Assembly: GCA_039187375.1 (NCBI GenBank)
Contig: JBCCZN010000069.1
Location: 1 to 13,088, forward strand
Reading direction: 5' to 3'
Source of the DNA: CALBPI01 sp039187375
GTDB taxonomy: Bacteria; Pseudomonadota; Gammaproteobacteria; Steroidobacterales; Woeseiaceae
DNA: 13,088 nt
The position numbers were made by a program, and so were the translations under genes. The stretch's first letter is position 1; every line of letters starts with the position of its first letter. Below are positions 8,904 to 13,088 of this stretch, in pieces. A model generated the notes under the pieces. That model ran no database searches, was not told where the DNA came from, and saw only the letters and a program-made list of their open reading frames with translations.

Positions 8904-8941
8904 CTGTACTAGTGTTGTAGTAAGATATAACACCAGTACAG
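8904..8941. promoter_or_regulatory. Operator-like inverted repeat upstream of the efflux operon
   Basis: The left arm (8904-8916, CTGTACTAGTGTT) and right arm (8929-8941, AACACCAGTACAG) are reverse complements at 12 of 13 positions, separated by a 12-base spacer. A smaller inverted repeat, TACTA (8907-8911) with TAGTA (8918-8922), is nested inside. The element overlaps the predicted -10 region of the efflux promoter, as expected for a repressor site. TetR-type regulators commonly control RND pumps this way, but no regulator gene is in the window, so the partner is inferred only. Confidence 0.55.
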
Positions 8942-8950
8942 ACACATCAA
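8922..8950 (-). promoter_or_regulatory. Candidate sigma-70 promoter of the efflux operon
   Basis: On the minus strand TTGATG (8950-8945; four of six to TTGACA) is followed after 17 bases by TATCTT (8927-8922; four of six to TATAAT). An alternative -10 is TTATAT (8930-8925), but it gives a short 14-base spacing. Transcription would start near 8915 and leave a leader of about 50 bases before the adaptor ATG at 8862. It overlaps the inverted repeat at 8904-8941. This is the only reasonable promoter I see between prc and the adaptor gene. Confidence 0.4.
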
Positions 8951-8975
8951 CCGCTTAGACCTACTTTCAGTCATA

Positions 8976-9004
8976 AAAAAAGCCTGCAGGGAGCAGGCTT
9001 TTTT
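8976..9004 (-). terminator. Intrinsic terminator downstream of prc
   Basis: A perfect 12-bp stem (8976-8987 with 8993-9004; core GCCTGC/GCAGGC) closes a 5-base loop. A/T tracts flank both sides, so on the minus strand the stem is followed by a T run. It starts 23 bases after the prc stop and ends the prc transcript before the efflux promoter. The symmetric flanks would also let it work on the plus strand, but no plus-strand gene ends here. Confidence 0.9.
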
Positions 9005-9027
9005 ATTAGTGCTTAAAAAACAGAATG

Positions 9028-11160
9028 TTACTGTCTCGATGCACTCGCAGGCGTTGGTGTAATGCCCGCCATCACTGCCATATCAACCACGATATCGGCT
9101 GCTTCATTTAAAACTACATCCGGTGGTTCTGCCGATTCCAGTTCGCTGACATCGCCCAGAGGCTCAAGGCCGATGGCCTCGCGTCGCTGGTTTTCGCGCG
9201 TCAGTCGCGCCTGACGGAATGCCTCACGCTCTTCACGGCGTGCTTCAATATTCAGCGATACGCTATCGCGGTCGCGGTTAGCGCGCACAGCGGCCAGATC
9301 ATTCAACAAATATTCATGGTCAGGGTCTCCGACCAGGCGCGCCGCGAGGTTCTCTGACAATAACTCGATCTGATCGTCCAGTGATGAGCCGGCACGGAAG
9401 CGGGTTTTCTGAATTTGATCCCAGGGCAGGGCGCGTGGTCGGGTGCTTTCACCAAATTCGCTCGCGTCAATAAACGAGGGCAATTCGATATCCGGTAATA
9501 CGCCACGGTTCTGGGTGCTGGCGCCGGTTACTCGATAGTATTTGCCGATCGTCAGAGTCAATTGACCCAAACCTTCCTCTTCACTGCGCGGCACGAACTG
9601 ATCCAGATTGTAAAGATTTTGCACCGTACCCTTGCCAAAGGTCTGTTGGCCAATGACCACCCCGCGCTCATAGTCTTGAATGGCGCCCGCAAAGATCTCT
9701 GAGGCCGAGGCGCTGAGTCGGTCAACCAACACGGCCAATGGCCCGTTGTAAGCGACACTCGGCACCGGGTCTTTTAGTACCTCGACACGCGAGTGAGGGT
9801 AGCGTAATTGCACGACGGGACCCTGATCGATGAACAAACCCGAGAGCATCGTCGCTTCAGAAAGATGCCCGCCGCCATTGCCTCGCAAGTCGACGACGAC
9901 ACCGTCGACGCCTTCTGCGGTGAGTTCACCAAGGATACGCTGAACGTCCCGTGTCGTGCTCTTGAAGTCTTTTTCACCTGCTTGCTGGGCTTGATAGTCG
10001 CGATAAAAACTTGGAATGTCGATGACGCCGATTTTCATTGATCGGCCATCGCGCTCAATGTCGATCACCGAGCTTTTGGCCGCTTGTTCCTCAAGCTTCA
10101 CCTGACCGCGAGTCAATGCCAATACCGAGGTGGGATCGCCAGGCAGGGCACCACCGGGCAGTATCTGCAGTCGTACGACGGTATCGCGTTCACCGCGTAT
10201 CAACTGGACAACGTCATCCAGGCGCCAGCCAATGACATCAACGAAGTCGCCGCTTGAGCCTTCGCCAACGCCAATGATGCGGTCGGCTTCCTGTAGTGTG
10301 CCGTCCAGCGCGGCCGGTCCACCCGGAATGACGTTGATGACCTTGACGTAGTCATCTTCAGTCTGCAGCGATGCGCCAATGCCTGAATAGGAGAGGCTCA
10401 TCTGAATTCGGTATTCCTCAGAGTTGCGCGGTGACAGATAACTAGAATGAGGGTCGAGCGTACGCGCATAGGCGTTCATAAAGATCTCGAACACGTCGTC
10501 CGAATTCACCCGGTTAATCTGCTTGAGCACATTCTTGTAGCGCTTGCGCAGCTTGTCCTGTGAGTCTTCCCAAGTGGTCTCGGTCAACAGCAGATTAAGT
10601 GTGTCGTGCTTGACGCGTTTGCGCCATATTTCGTCCAGGCGGGACTTATTATCCGCCCACGGTGCTTCTGTGCGATCGAATTGATAAGACTCGTCGATGC
10701 TGAAATTCGGCTCCTGTTCGAGCAAGCCAAGGGCGAAATCCCAACGCTCCTGAGCACGGGTTTGATAGGTACGAAAAATCTCGAATACAGGCTCCAGCGA
10801 GGCACCGATTACCATATTGTCGATGCGATCTCGATAACGCTCGAATGCCTGCAGATCCGAATCAAGAAAATACAATTTGTTACCGTCTAGCGAGTCAATG
10901 TAGGTGTCAAGAACCTGAGAAGACAGCCGGTCATCGACTTCGGTGCGCGTGTAGTGAGACTTTTCGATGAAACGAGTCACCAAAGAGCTGATTCGGTGGT
11001 GCTGTACCGACGGCGACAGTTTGTTATCGATCGCATCGTTGGCGCTCGCCCAATTGGTCAGCGTGAGCAGTGCAAGAAGGCTAGTGATCAATGGCCAGGA
11101 TCGTCGCATTAGCGGTGTGCATTCCAGTGGCTGCACAGGGTTCATTCCTTGGTTCGACAA
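9028..11160 (-). CDS. prc: Carboxy-terminal processing protease (tail-specific protease, peptidase S41)
   Basis: A periplasmic protease that recognises non-polar C-termini. In E. coli it trims PBP3 and, with NlpI, degrades peptidoglycan endopeptidases and SsrA-tagged exported proteins. The 710 residues comprise a signal sequence (hydrophobic about 23-35, likely cleavage after WASA at 40), an N-terminal helical domain (about 45-240), a PDZ domain (about 245-335), the S41 protease domain (about 370-560, with VVVDLRGNGGG) and a C-terminal tail-specific protease domain rich in Glu/Arg. The catalytic residues align with E. coli S430, D441 and K455 (mature numbering): S485 in SASASE, D496 in QDY and K510 in FGKGTVQ. 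The start is TTG at 11160, preceded by CAGGAGA with an 8-base gap. ATG codons at 11145 and 11109 lack a properly spaced Shine-Dalgarno, though 11109 would give a more typical signal peptide. It is monocistronic, with a terminator just downstream. Confidence 0.95.
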   Translation of the reverse strand: MSNQGMNPVQPLECTPLMRRSWPLITSLLALLTLTNWASANDAIDNKLSPSVQHHRISSLVTRFIEKSHYTRTEVDDRLSSQVLDTYIDSLDGNKLYFLDSDLQAFERYRDRIDNMVIGASLEPVFEIFRTYQTRAQERWDFALGLLEQEPNFSIDESYQFDRTEAPWADNKSRLDEIWRKRVKHDTLNLLLTETTWEDSQDKLRKRYKNVLKQINRVNSDDVFEIFMNAYARTLDPHSSYLSPRNSEEYRIQMSLSYSGIGASLQTEDDYVKVINVIPGGPAALDGTLQEADRIIGVGEGSSGDFVDVIGWRLDDVVQLIRGERDTVVRLQILPGGALPGDPTSVLALTRGQVKLEEQAAKSSVIDIERDGRSMKIGVIDIPSFYRDYQAQQAGEKDFKSTTRDVQRILGELTAEGVDGVVVDLRGNGGGHLSEATMLSGLFIDQGPVVQLRYPHSRVEVLKDPVPSVAYNGPLAVLVDRLSASASEIFAGAIQDYERGVVIGQQTFGKGTVQNLYNLDQFVPRSEEEGLGQLTLTIGKYYRVTGASTQNRGVLPDIELPSFIDASEFGESTRPRALPWDQIQKTRFRAGSSLDDQIELLSENLAARLVGDPDHEYLLNDLAAVRANRDRDSVSLNIEARREEREAFRQARLTRENQRREAIGLEPLGDVSELESAEPPDVVLNEAADIVVDMAVMAGITPTPASASRQ

Positions 11161-11168
11161 CTCGTCTG

Positions 11169-11175
11169 TCTCCTG
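11169..11175 (-). promoter_or_regulatory. Strong ribosome binding site that decides the TTG start of prc
   Basis: CAGGAGA on the minus strand lies 8 bases ahead of the TTG at 11160-11158. It is too far from the ATG at 11145 (about 23 bases) and from the ATG at 11109 to serve them, which favours TTG initiation. Confidence 0.65.
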
Positions 11176-11285
11176 AAAATCTGCTAGTGTCGCCGCCGCG
11201 CGGCATGCTTAATGAGTGTTTTAGCACCATTTTCCGCCCGAATGCCAGTTACCTGTTATCGCTACCGCGAGTCGACCTTACGAAT

Positions 11286-11573
11286 ATGCGCCCGTTAACC
11301 ATAATTACCGGAATTGTCTTCGGCTCAGCATTGTCGATCACGTTAGGCCTGACGGTCGTGTTCATCGTGTTTTTGTTCGTTGGCACCGATGAACCGAGGG
11401 TCGCCGCGGAAATTCACCTTGCACGCAACTACATCGGTTGGTTTGTAGCTCTGACCATCGCCTCGGCGGTTAGTTTCATTGGTGAGCTGCGGCTGCCACG
11501 CTGGCGATGGTGGGCTCAGGGGATAATGTGGCTGAGTTTTTGTATCGTCATTCTGCGTTTCTGGCCGGTCTAG
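11286..11573 (+). CDS. Small inner-membrane protein, unknown function
   Basis: A 95-residue protein with three likely membrane helices (about 6-32, 49-66 and 76-92). Charged connectors include GTDEPR after helix 1 and a Trp/Arg-rich stretch (LRLPRWRWWAQ, 68-78) before helix 3. The basic patch suggests that loop faces the cytoplasm. I chose the ATG at 11286 because helix 1 follows at once. The frame is open further upstream, but that part is not protein-like and overlaps the prc start region. No good Shine-Dalgarno is visible, which leaves some doubt about the exact start. It lies divergent from prc and convergent with the 102-residue gene. The two stop codons overlap in CTAG (11570-11573). 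I do not recognise a named family. Confidence 0.72.
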   Translation: MRPLTIITGIVFGSALSITLGLTVVFIVFLFVGTDEPRVAAEIHLARNYIGWFVALTIASAVSFIGELRLPRWRWWAQGIMWLSFCIVILRFWPV

Positions 11574-11878
11574 CGCGACGGGCCTGATTTGAACGTTTGC
11601 GCTTTGCGGTAAACCGACTCCAGCACTTCCGCTAGATCTTTGTCCAGATCATGACTAGCTAAGCCTGGCAGGTTGCCGACCGCCGCTTTCGCGGCGTCGG
11701 CTGAGTTTGGCAGGTAGTGCATCCACTGGCAGGTGCGATAGTCCTTTGCGAGATGCCGGAAGCTAGCGTGCTGTTTGTGTTGGTCAGCAGGACTTAGCTT
11801 TGAATACGTTTCACGCAATTCGCGCAGTAGACGCGATTCTAGCGCCGCCAGGGTGTCCAGCTCTTTATCGTGTCTCAA
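11570..11878 (-). CDS. Hypothetical protein, 102 residues, in frame after the DUF1232 gene
   Basis: I do not recognise a family. The protein looks soluble and mostly helical, with an N-terminal amphipathic, charge-rich helix (about 4-26), a Cys/Trp/His cluster YRTCQWMHYL (47-56), and an acidic helix near the end (HDLDKDLAEVLESVYRKA). The start is doubtful. The first codon after the upstream TGA (11881-11879) is TTG (11878-11876), no Shine-Dalgarno precedes it, and the first internal ATG is codon 53. Because it shares the reading frame of the DUF1232 gene and is separated from it only by that stop, translation may depend on re-initiation by terminating ribosomes. Readthrough or an in-frame stop that splits a formerly single gene are other possibilities. 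The stop is TAG at 11572-11570, overlapping the stop of the convergent membrane-protein gene. Confidence 0.6.
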   Translation of the reverse strand: MRHDKELDTLAALESRLLRELRETYSKLSPADQHKQHASFRHLAKDYRTCQWMHYLPNSADAAKAAVGNLPGLASHDLDKDLAEVLESVYRKAQTFKSGPSR

Positions 11879-12454
11879 TCAGAGAATCGAGAAGGGCGAG
11901 CGCACCCCGCCTCGACCACCTTTGCGCGAGCGGCGCCTAGTGCTGCGACGCCTGCGCATACGGCTGTGCAATTCAGATCGTCTTCCTTGCAACCATTCCT
12001 CTCGCGTTACTTCGTCCTCATCCTCGCGTTTTTCTTCTTCGCGCGCACGGAACTCACAGAAATCTTCGTAGGCTTCGATCTCGTGTTTGAGCTCGCGAAC
12101 GACCAACTCAACCATGATCGCATCGTCAAGAAAGCCAAGGCCTGGGATGTGATCCGGAATCAGATCTTCCGGCTCTGAAAAATAGGCGAGGGCGCTCAAT
12201 ACCCGTTGGGTCTCTTCCTGCGGCAACTGCCACTCGCTATCGGTCAACATGCCGGTCAGAACTCGCAATTTCAGCAGGCGCTCGGTAATGAAGTCTGGCA
12301 CCTTGCTCTCATCGACATCCTTCAACAGGTCGTTGGCAGATTCGATGATCTCTTGTTCCGACAAATTTTCTGCATTGCGGCTGGCTTGCCGCATGATGAC
12401 ACGAAAGTGCTCCAGGTCGTTTTCGCTCAGGTCAAACGCGATTCTGATACTCAT
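11879..12454 (-). CDS. DUF1232 (YkvA-like) protein with arginine-rich C-terminal tail
   Basis: A 191-residue protein of unknown function. Residues 1-80 are helical and charged, beginning SIRIAFDLSENDLEHFR. Residues 84-121 hold the DUF1232 signature, LSALAYFSEPEDLIPDHIP then GLGFLDDAIMVELVVREL. In this family the Asp/Pro-rich PxDLIPD...GxLDD motif forms a short hairpin-like segment. A strongly acidic stretch (about 138-153) follows. From about 158 to 185 comes a basic tail with 14 Arg/Lys in 28 residues, which could bind nucleic acid or acidic membrane, though that is inference. I chose the ATG at 12454 because AAGGG lies 7 bases ahead of it. An ATG at 12478 lacks a site. It lies 81 bases after the dps stop on the same strand with no terminator between them, so co-transcription is possible. 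Confidence 0.82.
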   Translation of the reverse strand: MSIRIAFDLSENDLEHFRVIMRQASRNAENLSEQEIIESANDLLKDVDESKVPDFITERLLKLRVLTGMLTDSEWQLPQEETQRVLSALAYFSEPEDLIPDHIPGLGFLDDAIMVELVVRELKHEIEAYEDFCEFRAREEEKREDEDEVTREEWLQGRRSELHSRMRRRRSTRRRSRKGGRGGVRSPFSIL

Positions 12455-12535
12455 AAAAAAACCCTTGTCGCACGTCATTAATTGCGATCAGAAGACTACT
12501 TGTCGCCTTCGCATGCGTCAATAAACTCGCGTGTT

Positions 12536-13006
12536 CTAGTGCTCCAACAGGCTGCGTAACATCCAGGCGTTCTTTTCGTGCAGTTGCATGCGTTGGGTCA
12601 ACAGGTCCGCGGTGGGTTCGTCATTTGCTTTATCAGCCAGTGGCATCACATCACGTGCTGTTCTGGCGATTGTCTCCTGCGCGATCACCAGCTGCTCTAT
12701 CATCTGGGTTGCACCGGGTGAACCCGTTTCTTCCTCGACAGAAGACAAAGCCGCAAACGCCGCATATGAACCCGGTGCTGGCTCACCCAGTGCGCGAATA
12801 CGCTCGGCGATGTCATCTACTGCGCTGGCCATCTCCGTGTACTGCGTCTCGAATAGTGTATGCAGGGTTGCGAACATCGGTCCTGTGACGTTCCAATGAA
12901 AGTTGTGCGTCTTGAGGTAGGTGGTGTAGGTATCGGCAAGCAATCTGGATAATCCTGCAGCAATCGCCTCGCGATCTTGTTGCGTGATACCAATATTGAT
13001 TTGCAT
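12536..13006 (-). CDS. dps: Dps-family ferritin-like DNA-protection / iron-storage protein
   Basis: Dps dodecamers oxidise ferrous iron with hydrogen peroxide, store the ferric core and protect DNA during starvation or oxidative stress, in the cytoplasm. The 156-residue protein has the usual four-helix bundle. The intersubunit ferroxidase ligands are visible: H37 in FHWN, H49 in TLHTLFE, E53 (Glu where E. coli Dps has Asp67), D64 and E68 in DDIAERI. The N-terminus lacks a Lys-rich extension, so non-specific DNA binding through that route is unlikely. I chose the ATG at 13006 because GGAG lies 7 bases upstream and the family pattern starts here. The longer reading from 13045 adds 13 residues that overlap the putative -10 region. 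The stop is TAG at 12538-12536. It is the first of three same-strand genes. Confidence 0.92.
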   Translation of the reverse strand: MQINIGITQQDREAIAAGLSRLLADTYTTYLKTHNFHWNVTGPMFATLHTLFETQYTEMASAVDDIAERIRALGEPAPGSYAAFAALSSVEEETGSPGATQMIEQLVIAQETIARTARDVMPLADKANDEPTADLLTQRMQLHEKNAWMLRSLLEH

Positions 13007-13043
13007 GGTCAATCTCCGTGTCAATGTGCGATGCGTTAAAGGC

Positions 13044-13049
13044 ATAATA
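13044..13049 (-). promoter_or_regulatory. Candidate -10 element of the dps promoter
   Basis: TATTAT on the minus strand (five of six to TATAAT) lies 37 bases ahead of the chosen ATG at 13006. The hexamer 17 bases further upstream (TGGTTT) is a poor -35. That would fit an activator-dependent promoter, such as OxyR-type control of dps, but no specific activator site can be called because the window ends at 13088. Confidence 0.35.
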
Positions 13050-13088
13050 GGGTCGCCGCAGGGCTCAAACCAGTTGATTGACCCGATG

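Noticed and set aside
11192..11204. Short hairpin GCCGC-CGC-GCGGC in the prc leader
   Set aside because: A 5-bp stem in GC-rich sequence is likely chance. It lies too far from the start codon to mask the ribosome site.
11091..11285. N-terminal extension of the small membrane protein to the upstream ATG at 11091
   Set aside because: It would overlap the prc start region antisense, its composition is not protein-like, and the hydrophobic protein proper begins at 11286.
11879..11881. TGA as a selenocysteine codon joining the DUF1232 gene and the next frame
   Set aside because: No selenocysteine-type family or clear insertion-element hairpin is visible after the TGA. Re-initiation or a split gene are simpler.
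13007..13045. Longer Dps reading from 13045
   Set aside because: The extra 13 residues cover the leader and part of the -10 region. The ATG at 13006 has a well-placed GGAG and matches the usual Dps start.

Overview
The window looks like an ordinary chromosomal segment of a free-living, probably marine or aquatic, gammaproteobacterium. Evidence for this is a PpsR-type regulator, a YqiB-like DUF1249 protein, a Prc tail-specific protease with its PDZ and C-terminal domains, and a MFP-RND-RND efflux operon. GC content is moderate. I cannot place it to genus. There are no rRNA or tRNA genes, insertion sequences, integrases or CRISPR arrays, and no gap without a gene exceeds about 165 bases.

Layout, left to right. 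(1) 1-789, plus strand: ppsR, missing only its first few codons at the window edge. (2) 864-1373, plus: a DUF1249 protein. (3) 8862 down to 1384, minus: a three-gene efflux operon made of a periplasmic adaptor lipoprotein, an RND permease and a second RND permease. The reading frames overlap, by up to 32 bases at the first junction and by ATGA at the second. Upstream lies a good inverted repeat that overlaps a plausible promoter. (4) 11160 down to 9028, minus: prc, followed by a strong intrinsic terminator. (5) 11286-11573, plus: a small three-helix membrane protein. (6) 13006 down to 11570, minus: a Dps ferritin-like protein, then a DUF1232 (YkvA-like) protein with an arginine-rich tail, then a 102-residue protein of unknown function. 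The last two are separated by a single in-frame TGA.

How the genes fit together. The efflux operon is the main functional unit. Its adaptor and two unlike permeases resemble MdtABC or MuxABC, where the permeases form a heteromeric pump. No outer-membrane channel gene is present, so a TolC-like protein encoded elsewhere is presumably used. Prc and Dps are general envelope-maintenance and stress-protection functions. ppsR controls PEP synthase, whose gene is expected just outside the left edge.

I do not see a clearly new biological system. The observations most worth a second look are the operator-like palindrome, the DUF1232 tail with its TGA/TTG junction, and the non-canonical proton-relay residues and extra hydrophobic segment in the efflux permeases.
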